A DNA stretch of 64,000 nucleotides from Faecalibacterium prausnitzii (GCF_003287405.1 NZ_PRLD01000006.1:62001-126000); one strand, 5' to 3'; positions 34,613-44,421 are shown, counted from the stretch's first letter. Notes: generated from the letters alone by a model not told the origin. Made by a program: numbers and translations.

Positions 34613-34870
34613 TTACTTTGCCTTCTCAACGATACGGACCAGGCGCCAGCGCACATCCTTGCTCAGGGGGCGGCACTCCATGATCTCAACACGGTCACCG
34701 ATACCGCACTCGTTCTGCTCGTCACGAGCCTTGAACTTCACGGTACGCTTCAGGATCTTCTTGTACAGGGGGTGCTGCACGCTATCCTTAACGGCAACCA
34801 CGATGGTCTTATCCATCTTGTCGGACACGACGACGCCGACGCGGGTCTTTCTCAGATTACGTTCTTCCAT
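34613..34870 (-). CDS. rpsQ: 30S ribosomal protein S17
   Basis: 85 residues. OB-fold S17 with [19 protein letters not shown] and the [20 protein letters not shown] segment. Primary 16S rRNA binder. Confidence 0.97.
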   Translation of the reverse strand: MEERNLRKTRVGVVVSDKMDKTIVVAVKDSVQHPLYKKILKRTVKFKARDEQNECGIGDRVEIMECRPLSKDVRWRLVRIVEKAK

Positions 34871-34882
34871 CGTTTAACCTCC

Positions 34883-35068
34883 TTACTGCTTCTCAGCCAG
34901 AACGGTCATCACGCGGGCGATGTCCTTCTTGACTGCTTCGATGCGGCCGGGGTTCTCCAGCTGGTTGATGGCATGCTGGAAGCGCAGGTTAAACAGCTCA
35001 GCCTTCAGATCTGCCAGCTTGCTGGTCAGCTCTGCGGTCTGCATTTCGCGGAGTTCATTAGCCTTCAT
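34883..35068 (-). CDS. rpmC: 50S ribosomal protein L29
   Basis: 61 residues from the ATG at 35068. An ATG nine bases further upstream directly abuts the AAGGAGG, too close to be used; from 35068 the spacing is nine. The start lies inside the end of rplP (11-base overlap), so the two are translationally coupled. Helical hairpin protein near the exit tunnel where nascent-chain factors dock. Confidence 0.93.
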   Translation of the reverse strand: MKANELREMQTAELTSKLADLKAELFNLRFQHAINQLENPGRIEAVKKDIARVMTVLAEKQ

Positions 35069-35498
35069 TGGTGCCATCCTCCTTCACGGAGTCCTCACGG
35101 ACAACAAATTTGCACTTGATGGGCAGCTTGTGCATAGCCAGACGCAGAGCCTCGCGAGCAGTTGCCTCATCGACATCTGCCAGCTCGAACATCACGCGGC
35201 CGGGCTTCACGACTGCAACCCAGTATTCGGGAGAGCCCTTACCGGAGCCCATGCGGGTCTCAGCGGGCTTTTCAGTCACGGGCTTATCGGGGAAGATCTT
35301 GATCCAAACCTTGCCGCCACGCTTGATGTAACGAGTCATGGCAACACGGGCAGCCTCGATCTGCTTGGAGGAGATCCATGCCGGCTCCAGAGCAACAAGG
35401 CCGTACTGACCCTGGCACACCACGTTGCCGCGGGTAGCCTTGCCGGTCATGCGGCCGCGCTGAACGCGGCGGTACTTAACACGCTTAGGCAGTAACAT
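35058..35498 (-). CDS. rplP: 50S ribosomal protein L16
   Basis: 146 residues. [19 protein letters not shown] opening and [21 protein letters not shown]-like core (here [14 protein letters not shown]). Its ATG overlaps the rpsC stop as TAATG. It places the A-site tRNA. Confidence 0.97.
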   Translation of the reverse strand: MLLPKRVKYRRVQRGRMTGKATRGNVVCQGQYGLVALEPAWISSKQIEAARVAMTRYIKRGGKVWIKIFPDKPVTEKPAETRMGSGKGSPEYWVAVVKPGRVMFELADVDEATAREALRLAMHKLPIKCKFVVREDSVKEDGTNEG

Positions 35499-36202
35499 TA
35501 CTTGTTGCCTCCTTCCTTCTTAGGAGCGGTCTTTGCGCTCTTGAGGACCTCGCCCTTGTAGATCCACACCTTAACGCCGATGCGGCCGTAGGTGGTAGCA
35601 GCCTCTGCAAAGCCGTAATCGATGTCGGCGCGCAGGGTCTGCAGGGGGATGGTGCCCTCGTGGTAGCTCTCGGTGCGGGCGATATCAGCACCGCCCAGAC
35701 GGCCGGAGCACATTGCCTTGATGCCCTTTGCGGGAACGGTTGCGCGATCGCGGGGGCTCATGGCATTGCGCATGCACTGCTTCATAGCACGACGGAAGGT
35801 GACGCGGTTCTCCAGCTGACGAGCGATGTCCTCAGCAACCAGCTGTGCGTTGGTGGAGGGGCTCTTCACCTCGATGACATTGACGATAACGGTCTTGCCA
35901 TACTCCTTGGTCAGCTTGTTCTGCAGGGCGATGCGCTCTTCGCCGCCCTTGCCGATGACCATACCGGGCTTAGCGCAGTAGATGTTAACATTAACGCGAG
36001 GAGCGGAAGTGGAAGGATCCACAGTGCGCTCGATCTCGATCTTGGGGACGCCAGCGTCCTTCAGCTGAGCCTTCAGCTCAGTGCGGATCTTGTGATCCTC
36101 GACGAGGTTATCGCTGAAATCCTTCTTGGAGGCAAACCAGCGGCTGTCCCAGTCTTTAATAACGCCGACACGAATGCCGTGCGGATTTACTTTCTGGCCC
36201 AT
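35498..36202 (-). CDS. rpsC: 30S ribosomal protein S3
   Basis: 234 residues. Opening [22 protein letters not shown] domain ([15 protein letters not shown]) and the C-terminal S3 domain. Part of the mRNA entry site and its helicase function. Ends with a lysine-rich tail and a TAATG overlap with rplP. Confidence 0.98.
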   Translation of the reverse strand: MGQKVNPHGIRVGVIKDWDSRWFASKKDFSDNLVEDHKIRTELKAQLKDAGVPKIEIERTVDPSTSAPRVNVNIYCAKPGMVIGKGGEERIALQNKLTKEYGKTVIVNVIEVKSPSTNAQLVAEDIARQLENRVTFRRAMKQCMRNAMSPRDRATVPAKGIKAMCSGRLGGADIARTESYHEGTIPLQTLRADIDYGFAEAATTYGRIGVKVWIYKGEVLKSAKTAPKKEGGNK

Positions 36203-36214
36203 TGTTTTCCCTCC

Positions 36215-36550
36215 TTACTCTTTCTCTTTCAGAACAACGGTCATGTGGCTGGTGCGCTTCAGGATGCGGTAGCCGCGGCCCTGTGCACGAGGCATCATGC
36301 GCTTCAGCGTCGGGCCGGGGCAAACGTAGCACTCGGCGACGTAGAGGTTGTTCTTGTCCATATTGAAGTTGTTTTCCGCATTAGCGGCTGCAGACTTCAC
36401 CAGCTTCAGAAGGGGCTCACAAGCTGCCTTCGGGGTGTACTGCAGGATTGCCAGCGCTTCGTCCAGGGGCTTGTTACGGATCAGGTCCATAACGATAGAC
36501 ACCTTACGAGGACTAATGCGGGCATAACGAAGAATTGCCCGAGCTTCCAT
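36215..36550 (-). CDS. rplV: 50S ribosomal protein L22
   Basis: 111 residues. [20 protein letters not shown] and the [16 protein letters not shown] exit-tunnel loop are intact. The loop is the known site of macrolide-related changes in other species; nothing unusual is visible. Confidence 0.97.
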   Translation of the reverse strand: MEARAILRYARISPRKVSIVMDLIRNKPLDEALAILQYTPKAACEPLLKLVKSAAANAENNFNMDKNNLYVAECYVCPGPTLKRMMPRAQGRGYRILKRTSHMTVVLKEKE

Positions 36551-36568
36551 GTTGTGTTCCTCCCTCTA

Positions 36569-36835
36569 TTACTTAGAATTACCAGTGTGGCCCTTGAAGG
36601 TACGGGTGGGAACGAACTCACCCAGCTTGTGGCCAACCATGTCCTCAGTCACATACACAGGCACATGCTTGCGGCCGTCGTGGACGGCAAAGGTGTGACC
36701 AACGAATTCGGGGAAGATCGTGGAGGCGCGGCTCCAGGTCTTGATGACCTGCTTCTTGCCGGAAGCGTTCATCGCTTCAACGTGCTTCATAAGAGCAGCC
36801 TGGACGAAAGGTCCTTTTTTAATGCTTCTACCCAT
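36569..36835 (-). CDS. rpsS: 30S ribosomal protein S19
   Basis: 88 residues. [19 protein letters not shown] and the [18 protein letters not shown] segment are canonical. Pairs with S13 in the 30S head. Confidence 0.98.
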   Translation of the reverse strand: MGRSIKKGPFVQAALMKHVEAMNASGKKQVIKTWSRASTIFPEFVGHTFAVHDGRKHVPVYVTEDMVGHKLGEFVPTRTFKGHTGNSK

Positions 36836-36852
36836 TGTCTTAAACTCCTCTC

Positions 36853-37683
36853 TTACTTACCTGCACGCTTCACGATCAGCTTATCGGAGCGCTTATGATG
36901 CTTGCGAGTCTTGAGACCCAGAGCGGGCTTGCCCCAGGGAGTCATAGGACCGGAGTGACCAACAGGTGCGCGGCCCTCGCCACCACCGTGGGGATGGTCG
37001 CAGGGGTTCATAACGGTACCACGGCTGCCGGGACGCACGCCCATGTGGCGCTTGCGGCCTGCCTTGCCCAGGTTGACGTTCTCGTGGTCGATGTTGGAAA
37101 CCTGACCGATGACTGCGGTGCAGTTCACGGGCACGTTGCGCATCTCACCGGAGGGCAGACGAACCAGAGCGTAGCCATTCTCCTTAGCCATCAGCTGAGC
37201 CATGTTGCCAGCGGAACGAACCAGCTGAGCGCCGCGGCCGGGATACAGCTCGATGTTGTGGATGATGGTACCGACAGGGATGTTCTCGAAGGGCAGGCAG
37301 TTGCCGGGCTTGATATCGGCAGACTTGCTGCTGACGACCACGTCGCCCACCTTCAGGCCATCGGGAGCAATGATGTAGCTCTTGACGCCATCGGTGTACT
37401 CGACCAGAGCGATGAATGCGCTGCGGTTCGGATCGTACTCGAGAGTCTTGACGGTAGCGGGGATATCGGTCTTCTGACGCTTGAAGTCGATGACACGATA
37501 CTTGGTGCGGTTGCCGCCGCCCTGATGGCGGACGGTGATACGACCGGTGTTGTTGCGGCCGCTGTGCTTCTTCATGGGCTCCAGCAGGCTGCGCTCAGGA
37601 GCGACCTTGCTCAGGACGCTGTAATCCGTGACGGTCATGCCGCGGCGGCCCGGAGTAGTGGGGCCATACTTTTTGATAGCCAT
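36853..37683 (-). CDS. rplB: 50S ribosomal protein L2
   Basis: 276 residues. [19 protein letters not shown] near residue 220 is the peptidyl-transferase-region signature with its conserved histidines. Needed for subunit joining and tRNA binding. A 77-base gap follows rplW, larger than its neighbours. Confidence 0.98.
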   Translation of the reverse strand: MAIKKYGPTTPGRRGMTVTDYSVLSKVAPERSLLEPMKKHSGRNNTGRITVRHQGGGNRTKYRVIDFKRQKTDIPATVKTLEYDPNRSAFIALVEYTDGVKSYIIAPDGLKVGDVVVSSKSADIKPGNCLPFENIPVGTIIHNIELYPGRGAQLVRSAGNMAQLMAKENGYALVRLPSGEMRNVPVNCTAVIGQVSNIDHENVNLGKAGRKRHMGVRPGSRGTVMNPCDHPHGGGEGRAPVGHSGPMTPWGKPALGLKTRKHHKRSDKLIVKRAGK

Positions 37684-37760
37684 TGTGCTATTCTCCTTTG
37701 TTTATCTTATGAATTATTATCGGGGTCATATCCCCATAGAGGAACCCTCGGCGGGTTCTA

Positions 37761-38057
37761 TCAGACCATGCTGTTGAAGAACTCGATCTCCTTGGAGTCC
37801 TTGGTCAGGGTCACGATAGCCTTCTTGGATGCAGCGGTGTAACCAGCGTGCATACCCTGACGGCGGAAGCGGCCACGGACGGAGACGGTGTTCACCTTAG
37901 CGACCTTGACGCCGGGGAACAGAACTTCAACTGCCTGAGCGATCTCGACCTTGGTAGCATCGGTAGCGACCTTGAAGGTGTACTTCTTGTCAGCGATGCC
38001 AGCCATGGAGTTCTCGGTAATGACCGGCTTCAGGATGATATCATGTGCGGTTTTCAT
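37761..38057 (-). CDS. rplW: 50S ribosomal protein L23
   Basis: 98 residues. Opening KTAHDIILKPVITENSM and the NTVSVRGRFRRQGMHAGY loop. It forms the docking site for trigger factor and SRP at the tunnel exit. Its ATG overlaps the rplD stop as TAATG. Confidence 0.97.
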   Translation of the reverse strand: MKTAHDIILKPVITENSMAGIADKKYTFKVATDATKVEIAQAVEVLFPGVKVAKVNTVSVRGRFRRQGMHAGYTAASKKAIVTLTKDSKEIEFFNSMV

Positions 38058-38680
38058 TAGCCAAGCACCTCCTCGAGCTTCTTAGCTGCGTCGACGCTGA
38101 TGATCAGCTTGTCGGCGTTCAGCACATCGTAGGTGTTCACGCTGCCTGCGAAGGTGGTCTTGACACCGGCGATATTGCCAGCGCTCTTGACGAACTTTGC
38201 ATCGACAGTCTCGTTGACCAGCAGGTTCTTCTTGCCGGCGCCCACAGCGTTCAGCATAGCAACCACAGCCTTGGTCTTGTACTCGTCGCAAGCGAACTTG
38301 TCAACGACGACCATGTTGCCATTGGCAGCCTTGTCGGACAACACGCTCAGCAGAGCCAGACGCTTGACCTTGTTGTTGATGTGGTAGTTGTAGCTGCGGG
38401 GCTTGGGGCCCAGAGCAACGCCGCCGTGGGTCCACTGCGGAGCACGGATGGAGCCCTGACGAGCGTGGCCGGTGCCCTTCTGACGCCAAGGCTTCTTGCC
38501 GCCGCCGGAAACTTCCATGCGGATCTTGGTGTTCTGGGTGCCCTGACGCTGGTTGGCCAGGAAGTTCACCACAGCAATGTGGACAGCCTTCTCATTCGGG
38601 GTGATACCGAACACGGCGTCGGAAAGCTCGATCTCGCTAACGTGCTGACCGTTCATATCGACTACATTAAACTTTGCCAT
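38057..38680 (-). CDS. rplD: 50S ribosomal protein L4
   Basis: 207 residues. The tunnel loop KKPWRQKGTGHARQGSIRAP is intact. In E. coli free L4 represses the S10 operon through its leader; whether that applies to the very different leader seen here is unknown. Confidence 0.98.
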   Translation of the reverse strand: MAKFNVVDMNGQHVSEIELSDAVFGITPNEKAVHIAVVNFLANQRQGTQNTKIRMEVSGGGKKPWRQKGTGHARQGSIRAPQWTHGGVALGPKPRSYNYHINNKVKRLALLSVLSDKAANGNMVVVDKFACDEYKTKAVVAMLNAVGAGKKNLLVNETVDAKFVKSAGNIAGVKTTFAGSVNTYDVLNADKLIISVDAAKKLEEVLG

Positions 38681-38694
38681 TGTAGCTTTCCTCC

Positions 38695-39327
38695 TTACGC
38701 CTTGACGCTGTTGGCCAGGGTGATGATGGTGCCCTTGGAACCGGGGACCGCACCCTTGACAGCGATCAGATTGTTCTCGGTGTCAACCTTGACAACGGTC
38801 AGGTTCTGCACGGTAACGCGCACGCAGCCCATGTGGCCGGGCAGGCGCTTGCCGGGGAACACGCGAGAGGGGTTGGAAATAGCGCCCATAGAACCTGCAT
38901 GACGTGCCACCGGGCCAGTGCCGTGGCTCTCACGCAGACGGTGCTGGCCAAAGCGCTTGATAACGCCCTGGTAGCCCTTGCCCTTGGAAACGCCTGCAAC
39001 GTCAACCTTGTCGCCTGCTGCAAAGACGTCAGCCTTCAGGATGTCGCCAACGTTCATTGCGGAAACGTCGTCCAGACGGAACTCACGCAGGGTCTTCTTG
39101 GGGGCAACGTTTGCCTTCTTGAAGTGACCTGCAGCTGCCTTGTTGACCTTCTTGGCGGAAACCTCGCCGAAGCCCAGCTGAACAGCCTGATAGCCATCGC
39201 TCTCGACAGTCTTCTTCTGCACGACGGTGCAGGGGCCTGCCTCGATGACGGTGACGGGGATAACCTTGCCGCTCTCATCGAACAGCTGGGTCATACCGAC
39301 TTTCTTGCCGATAATGCCTTTAACCAT
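38695..39327 (-). CDS. rplC: 50S ribosomal protein L3
   Basis: 210 residues. [20 protein letters not shown] opening and the tip [20 protein letters not shown] near the peptidyl-transferase centre. Second gene of the S10 cluster. Confidence 0.98.
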   Translation of the reverse strand: MVKGIIGKKVGMTQLFDESGKVIPVTVIEAGPCTVVQKKTVESDGYQAVQLGFGEVSAKKVNKAAAGHFKKANVAPKKTLREFRLDDVSAMNVGDILKADVFAAGDKVDVAGVSKGKGYQGVIKRFGQHRLRESHGTGPVARHAGSMGAISNPSRVFPGKRLPGHMGCVRVTVQNLTVVKVDTENNLIAVKGAVPGSKGTIITLANSVKA

Positions 39328-39424
39328 TTTCTTTTCCTCCTGTAAAGGTTATTGGTTGGCAGCGCACGTCACTGCCAACATGACCCCTCGGGAAACGAGG
39401 GCATCGAATTTGATCGTGTGTGGT

Positions 39425-39736
39425 TTACAGCTTGATCTCGATGTCCACGCCAGCGGGGAGCTGGAGGCTCATCAGAGCCTCGACCGTCTTGTTGGACGGC
39501 TTCAGAATGTCGATCAGACGCTTATGAGTGCGGCTCTCGAACTGCTCGCGGCTATCCTTGTACTTGTGGGTAGCGCGCAGAACGGTAACGACCTCACGAT
39601 CGGTGGGCAGGGGGATGGGGCCGGACACGCGTGCGCCGGTGCGCTTTGCGGTCTCCACGATCTTCTCTGCTGCGGCATCGATCAGCTGAGCATCATAGCT
39701 CTGCAGACGGATTCTGATTTTCTCTTTGACTGCCAT
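39425..39736 (-). CDS. rpsJ: 30S ribosomal protein S10
   Basis: 103 residues. [20 protein letters not shown] opening and a [20 protein letters not shown] core with the bulge loop. It also serves as NusE in antitermination. First gene of the cluster, with AGGAGG before the ATG and a leader of about 350 bases. Confidence 0.98.
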   Translation of the reverse strand: MAVKEKIRIRLQSYDAQLIDAAAEKIVETAKRTGARVSGPIPLPTDREVVTVLRATHKYKDSREQFESRTHKRLIDILKPSNKTVEALMSLQLPAGVDIEIKL

Positions 39737-40094
39737 TGCTTACGCCTCCTGAAAAATTGTTTTTGCCCTAGGCGAGCCGATAAATTGCTCTACACAGTTC
39801 CGGGTGTTCCTCGATTTGGCACTATAAAAACCGGTGAACCGCATGGCAGTTCTCCCGGAAACATATTAGCAAATCAAATCCGAACATTGGTTCCGCCCGT
39901 TTCGCAGAGGAGTAACTTCTCTGCCGAGGGAACGTATTCCATCGCTGTCAGTAATTTTTTCGCCCGGTTCTAAGATCGGACATACTCCGCGGAAATAACC
40001 CATCGCAGCTATCGCCGGATGACAACCTCCCGCATCAACGCATATCGCTGGCCTGCACGACTTGTATCGCACAAGCCTTTTGCAGCCGAGAGAT
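39737..40094 (-). promoter_or_regulatory. Long leader of the S10 operon
   Basis: About 350 transcribed bases between the rpsJ promoter and its ATG. Visible hairpins in order: CTTGT-GCGAT-ACAAG, a GTTCC/GGAAC-closed GCAGAG/CTCTGC stem, and a terminator-like hairpin at 39826-39858. No long open frame is convincing. The architecture does not resemble the E. coli L4 leader as I know it. Confidence 0.6.
39826..39858 (-). terminator. Attenuator-like terminator in the S10 leader
   Basis: Minus-strand CCGG-GA-GAACTGC-CAT-GCGGTTC-A-CCGG, 11 pairs with a small internal loop, followed directly by TTTTTA. It lies about 90 bases upstream of rpsJ and inside its own leader, so it would act as a transcription attenuator. 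Confidence 0.65.
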
Positions 40095-40123
40095 ATTTTA
40101 TCACATCTTCGTCTATTTGGCAA
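40095..40123 (-). promoter_or_regulatory. Promoter of the S10 ribosomal protein operon
   Basis: Minus-strand TTGCCA, 17 bases, TAAAAT, in an AT-rich stretch. The predicted start is near 40088. A second TTGACA lies further upstream near 40171. Upstream 40124-40300 is AT-rich without genes. Confidence 0.75.
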
Positions 40124-40300
40124 GTGTTTTTTGCAGAAAATTACGATTTTTCTTTTTTATTTTCTCTGTTTTGTCAATGGCCGCATTTTCTGTGCAAGAT
40201 GCACAATCTCAGCGCTTTTTGCCGGTGGAAAACTCCCCCGCTCCCCTTTGCAGCATCAGTATGGGCGGTAGACGCGGGGGTTATACCTATTATATAAGAG

Positions 40301-40447
40301 AACTCCCTCAGTCAAAGCCTGTCGGCTTTGCCAGCTCCCTCGGGGAGGGAGCCTTTGGCATGACGGGAAAGTTCCCAGCTGAAGTGTAAAGCTTCTGGGC
40401 GTGCCAGCTCCCCCTCGGGGGAGCTGTCGCGCAGCGACTGAGGGGTT
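40301..40447. repeat. Family B palindromic element, copy B8
   Basis: Left end CTCCCTCAGTC, right end GCGACTGAGGGG. Hairpins are CAAAGCCTGTCGGCTTTG, GCTCCCTCGGGGAGGGAGC, GCTCCCCCTCGGGGGAGC and GTCGCGCAGCGAC. Compared with B6, the first stem carries paired substitutions. Confidence 0.8.
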
Positions 40448-40451
40448 TTTA

Positions 40452-40535
40452 ATGGAGAAGCGAAAAAAGCGTTAAAGCGATAGCGCCGACTGGCGCAGCG
40501 CTAGCTTTTTTGTGCTTCGACTTCTTCTTTAGGTT
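40452..40535. repeat. Family C repeat, variant copy C3
   Basis: The outer stem is AAAAAAGC / GCTTTTTT and the inner hairpin is TAGCGCC-GACT-GGCG-CAGCGCTA. This is the same plan as C1 and C2 with different paired sequence. It follows a B element and precedes a D element, as at 23 kb. Confidence 0.65.
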
Positions 40536-40538
40536 TGT

Positions 40539-40673
40539 CAAGGGCGTGCAGCCCTTGACCCGTTGCGGGGTGGGTGGAGTCCAGAGGTAGGGAGGGGGGA
40601 GTCGGAACACCCCTCCCTGCCTCTGGCCCAGCGGAGCGTCCCTGCACGCTTGCGACAAGCAGAAGCTTTCCCC
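40539..40673. repeat. Family D repeat, copy D2
   Basis: GTCAAGGGC-GTGCA-GCCCTTGAC and a long CCAGAGG(T/C)AGGGAGGGG stem with its complement, nearly identical to 23287-23430. Confidence 0.8.
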
Positions 40674-40842
40674 GCAGCGCCGCTGCTTCCGCAGGAAGCA
40701 GCGGCGCTGCAAATGCCGTTTTCCTCCACGACCCTACCCGTGAAAAAGCCAATCGGGAAAATCCGCAGATTTTCCCGATTGGCAAATTTAAAATAATTCT
40801 TCCTTGAACCATGCGCAAAGCAAACGCGGCGCGCAGTTCAAA
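40674..40842 (-). repeat. Family A hairpin repeat, copy A7
   Basis: Complete copy in minus orientation ending at the rqcH stop codon. Hairpin 2 is GCCAATCGGGAAAATC-CGCA-complement (40748-40783), a stem version not seen elsewhere in the window. Hairpin 3 is AGCGCCGCTGCTTCC with its full complement, also rewritten relative to A3, A5 and A6. Hairpin 1 is TGCGC/GCGCA. Confidence 0.85.
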
Positions 40843-42597
40843 TCATTTCTTCTTCAGCTGCTCTTCCAGCCCCTCCCGCGGGGTGATGTAGACGGTGGTG
40901 TACACCTCGTACAGCACCATGCCGGGCTTGGCACCGTTTGCTTTCCAGATATTCTTCACCTCGGTGGTGTCCACTGCCACCTTGGCACCGGTGCCCGCCT
41001 TGTAGGCGCTGGAATGGATGACCGCCAGCTCCGCCGCTTCCTGCTTGGTGGTGTCCGGGATGTCCTCGCCCCGGCTCATGACCACAACATGGCTGCCGGG
41101 TGCTTTCTGCACATGGAACCATAAGTCCTTGCCCCGGGCGGTGTGCAGGGTGAGCTTGTCGTTCTGGGCGTTGTTGCGGCCCACCAAGATCTCAAAGCCA
41201 TCGCTGGAGGTATAGCGCAGAAAGTCCGCAGGCTTCTGCTTTTTGTCCCGCTGCTTGTAGTATTTCAGGTAGCCCTGATTTTTCAGCTCCATGCGGATCT
41301 CGTTCAGGGCAGCTTCACCGGAGGCGCTTTCCACCTCGTAGAGCACCGTTTCCAGATAGGCGATCTCCTTTTCGCCCTCTGCCAGCAGGTCCACCAGCAT
41401 CCGGGCGGCGGTCTGCTTCTTTTTGTAGTTCTTAAAGAAGTTCTGGGCATTCTGGCTGGGGCTGAACCGCAGATCCAGCGGGATGGTCACCTCTTTGCCT
41501 TCGTCGTACCAGTTGGGCACGGTCAGACTCTTCATGCCCTTTTGCGCCAGATAGAGGTTTGCGGACAGCAGCTCACCGTACAGGCGCAGCTTTTCGCTTT
41601 TGCCGCTGGCGGCAAGCTCTTCCTGCCGCGCTGCCTGCTTGCGCAGAGCGCGGTCATACATATTGTGCACCGCCTTGTGCAGCTCCTTGCTCTTGGTGCG
41701 CAGCCGCTCGGCGCGGTCCTTCTCGGCATAGTAGCCCTCCAGCATCGCGTTGAAGGACGGCCACTCCCGGATGGTGTACTGCTCGCCGTACTGCTGCGGG
41801 CGGAAGAAGGTATACTCCACCGGCTTACCGTCCGGCGCGGTGACGCTGCAGGGACAGCCGCCCTGCGCGTGCAGCTCCTTCAGCTCGTCGATTGCCGCCA
41901 TCAGGCTGCGCTTCTGGGCATCGGTCAGCTCATTGGCGGGCAGATGTTCTCCGTCAAAGGCGCGCCATGCGGCTTCGCGGCAGACCACCGGCCCTACGCC
42001 GGCCACCGTCTTGTTCAACGCGTCCGCCACCGGCAGCTCCCGCTGACAGGCCGCTGCCACAATGGACGCACTGCTCACCAGCAGAAAATCCGGGCGGGCG
42101 GGCTTGGGGGGCGTAGTGTAGGGCAAGCCCGGCAGCAGCTGCCGGACGTCGCTGTCCTCAAAATCCACCCGCTTGAGGGCATCGATGATCTTGCCGCTCT
42201 GCACCAGCACAAGGTTGGAGTAGCGCCCCATCAGCTCAGCGCACAGGGTATTGCGCACAAGGTCGCCCATCTCGTTGGTGCACTGAAAATCAAAGTAGAC
42301 GATACGGTCGCCCGGCTCCATGTGCACATCCAGCAGTCTGCCGCCGGTCAGGTGCTTGCGCATGAGCATACAGAAGGAGGGCGGCGTCTCGGGGTTTTCA
42401 AAGGTCTCCTCGGTCAGGCACACCCGTGCAGAGCCGCTGCGGGCAGACAGCAGCAGGGCGTAGGTATCGGTGCGGGTGCGCAGGGTGATGACCAGCTCAT
42501 CCCGGGTCGGTTCAAAAATTTTTGCGATCTTGGCATCGGTCAGGGTAGCTTTCAGCTCCGCTGCCGTCAGCGCCAGTGTCGCGGCATCCAGTGCCAT
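40843..42597 (-). CDS. rqcH: Ribosome quality control protein RqcH (NFACT/Rqc2 homolog)
   Basis: 584 residues. NFACT-N domain (residues 1-~180, MALDAATLALTAAELKATL), helix-hairpin-helix and long coiled coil in the middle (~270-430), and NFACT-R domain (~440-560, SSDGFEILVGRNNAQNDKLT, DLWFHVQKAPGSHVVV). In Bacillus it binds obstructed 50S subunits and directs poly-alanine tailing for degradation. Older annotations call it fibronectin-binding protein. Repeat B9 precedes it and A7 follows it. Confidence 0.93.
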   Translation of the reverse strand: MALDAATLALTAAELKATLTDAKIAKIFEPTRDELVITLRTRTDTYALLLSARSGSARVCLTEETFENPETPPSFCMLMRKHLTGGRLLDVHMEPGDRIVYFDFQCTNEMGDLVRNTLCAELMGRYSNLVLVQSGKIIDALKRVDFEDSDVRQLLPGLPYTTPPKPARPDFLLVSSASIVAAACQRELPVADALNKTVAGVGPVVCREAAWRAFDGEHLPANELTDAQKRSLMAAIDELKELHAQGGCPCSVTAPDGKPVEYTFFRPQQYGEQYTIREWPSFNAMLEGYYAEKDRAERLRTKSKELHKAVHNMYDRALRKQAARQEELAASGKSEKLRLYGELLSANLYLAQKGMKSLTVPNWYDEGKEVTIPLDLRFSPSQNAQNFFKNYKKKQTAARMLVDLLAEGEKEIAYLETVLYEVESASGEAALNEIRMELKNQGYLKYYKQRDKKQKPADFLRYTSSDGFEILVGRNNAQNDKLTLHTARGKDLWFHVQKAPGSHVVVMSRGEDIPDTTKQEAAELAVIHSSAYKAGTGAKVAVDTTEVKNIWKANGAKPGMVLYEVYTTVYITPREGLEEQLKKK

Positions 42598-42620
42598 AAA
42601 TGTTACCTCGTTTTATCTAT

Positions 42621-42722
42621 AACCCTCTCAGTCGCCTGCGGCGTTGCCAGTTTTTCGGTTTATGCTGAAAGACCTCCCCCTTTCGGGGGAGGTGGCATTG
42701 CGCAGCAATGACGGAGAGGGTT
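42621..42722. repeat. Family B palindromic element, copy B9 (short form)
   Basis: Left end ACCCTCTCAGTCGCC, right end GACGGAGAGGGT. Internal CTCCCCCTTTCGGGGGAG hairpin and ATTGCGCAGCAAT. It lies between rqcH and the Nif3-like gene. Confidence 0.75.
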
Positions 42723-42728
42723 CTCTCT

Positions 42729-43505
42729 TTATAAATAAGTATAAGGGTCGCGGTTCTCGGCGCTTATCAGCACCTCCAGCTCCGGCAGGGCGGCGCGCAG
42801 GGCAGCTGCCACAGCAGCAGTCACCGGGAACTCGGTGGCGTAATGTCCCGCCGCAATGAGGGAAAGCCCCAGCCGCTTGGCGTCCAGCGCATGGTGGTGG
42901 TTGGCTTCGCCGGTCAGCAGACAGTCCGCGCCCTCGGCGATGGCTTCGGCAAACAGACTGCCGCCCGCGCCGCTGATGACCGCCAGCCGGTGCACCGGCT
43001 TTCCGGTGTCGGCAAACTTCACCTGTACTGCCGTGCCGGTGTCCGGCGCGTTGCACAGCGCTGCCAGCTTGTGCTGCGCCAACGCGGCCAGTTCCGGCAC
43101 GGTGATGGGGTCAATCTCCCCCACCCGGCCGCAGCCGTCTGCAAAGGCGGTGCGCTGCCGGATGCCGAAAAGATCCGCCAGCACATCGTTCACCCCGCCC
43201 TCGGCGGCATCCAGATTGGTGTGCATACAGATGGCGGAAATGCCCGCCCGCACCAGCTGATAGGGCACATCGGCGGGGCACAGCCGCTTGAGCGGGTCAA
43301 AGATGACCGGATGGTGCGCCACGATGACCGTGCACTGCTTTGCCGCAGCTTCCTCCACCACCTCCGGGGTGATGTCCAGCGTCACCAGCACCCGGCGCAC
43401 CTCACCGCCGCAGTCCACCAGCAGGCCGGGGTTATCCCAGTGCTCTGCCAGCTCCGGCGGGGCAAGCCGCTGCATTACTTCGTATACCTGCTGTACCGTG
43501 GTCAT
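42729..43505 (-). CDS. Nif3-like dinuclear metal-center protein (YqfO family)
   Basis: 258 residues, the short Nif3 form without the inserted PII-like domain. Metal-site segments are HWDNPGLLVD, VAHHPVIFDPLKRL, ICMHTNLDAAEGGVND and EANHHHALDAK. The family is a toroidal hexamer possibly with hydrolase activity; the substrate is unresolved. It starts one base after the trmK stop codon, the usual clostridial trmK-nif3 pair. Confidence 0.93.
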   Translation of the reverse strand: MTTVQQVYEVMQRLAPPELAEHWDNPGLLVDCGGEVRRVLVTLDITPEVVEEAAAKQCTVIVAHHPVIFDPLKRLCPADVPYQLVRAGISAICMHTNLDAAEGGVNDVLADLFGIRQRTAFADGCGRVGEIDPITVPELAALAQHKLAALCNAPDTGTAVQVKFADTGKPVHRLAVISGAGGSLFAEAIAEGADCLLTGEANHHHALDAKRLGLSLIAAGHYATEFPVTAAVAAALRAALPELEVLISAENRDPYTYL

Positions 43506-43506
43506 T

Positions 43507-44166
43507 TCAGTTTCCCTCTTTCAGAATGGCATCCATCTCTGCGGCAAGCGCACTGCCGTCCGGCACGCCCAGCCGCATCCGGGGCAGCTTTGCCCGCTGC
43601 CATGCGGCATAGCCCGCACCCTCCGGCCAGCGGCCGGTATCCCCCAGCAGACACTGGGTAAAGGTGGGCTCGGTCACCTCGCCGGTGTACTCCGCCGCCA
43701 TCACCGCATACCAGCGGCCAGCGGCCAGCACCGGGCGGTCTGCCACAAGAGCAAAGCCGTGCTGCCACAGCCAGCGGCGCAGCTCACTGTGGCGGGTGGC
43801 GGGCACCATGACAAGGCGCGGCCCGCCCACAGCGGACACCCACGGCGCTTTTTCGATGATCTCCCAAGTGGTCTGCGCCGACACGCCCGCCAGCACGATG
43901 CTGCCCACCTCCCCGGCAGACAACACAGAAAGACCGTCGCCGAGCCGAAGCTCAGCGCGGTCCAGACAACCTGCATTTTCCAGCGTCTGTTTTGCCTTTG
44001 CCAGCGGGCCGGGGCGCAGGTCTGCCCCGATGACCTTCGGGTACTTACCCGAAGCCGCCAGCACCGCCGTCAGCTTGCCGTGGTCACAGCCGATGTCCGC
44101 CACCGGCTGTCCCGGGCGCACCAGCTGGGCCGCTGCGGTCAGACGCGCATCCAGTGTGGGCAGCAC
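43507..44166 (-). CDS. trmK: tRNA (adenine(22)-N1)-methyltransferase TrmK
   Basis: 219 residues from a GTG start that directly follows the TGA of the DUF1858 gene. SAM-binding motif VADIGCDHGKL near residue 24, then GADLRPGPLAKA. It methylates A22 of certain tRNAs. Translationally coupled to both neighbours. Confidence 0.92.
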   Translation of the reverse strand: MLPTLDARLTAAAQLVRPGQPVADIGCDHGKLTAVLAASGKYPKVIGADLRPGPLAKAKQTLENAGCLDRAELRLGDGLSVLSAGEVGSIVLAGVSAQTTWEIIEKAPWVSAVGGPRLVMVPATRHSELRRWLWQHGFALVADRPVLAAGRWYAVMAAEYTGEVTEPTFTQCLLGDTGRWPEGAGYAAWQRAKLPRMRLGVPDGSALAAEMDAILKEGN

Positions 44167-44421
44167 TCAGGCCTTCTTGGCTGCCAGATGGGTGTTCAGC
44201 TTCTCCAGCAGCTCATCGCAGTTCACGCCGTGCACTTCGCAGGCTTCCTCGATGGTCTCGCCGCGGGAAGCCGGGCAGCCCAGACAGTGCATCCCGATCT
44301 CCATAAAGTAGGGTGCGGTGGTCTGGTCCATATCCAGAATATCGCCGATGATGGTATCGCGGGTCACCTGCTTGGGTGCGGTGTGTTCCTCTTTTTTGAG
44401 CATATTGAAAATATCAAACAT
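44167..44421 (-). CDS. DUF1858 small redox-type protein
   Basis: 84 residues. Contains the DUF1858 hallmark: a conserved helix pair with YFMEIGMHCLGCPASRGETIEEACEVHG, a CxxC pair at about Cys46 and Cys49. The family is thought to take part in iron-sulfur or disulfide chemistry, often beside hybrid-cluster proteins; the exact role is unknown. First gene of a DUF1858-trmK-nif3 operon with its own promoter. Confidence 0.85.
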   Translation of the reverse strand: MFDIFNMLKKEEHTAPKQVTRDTIIGDILDMDQTTAPYFMEIGMHCLGCPASRGETIEEACEVHGVNCDELLEKLNTHLAAKKA

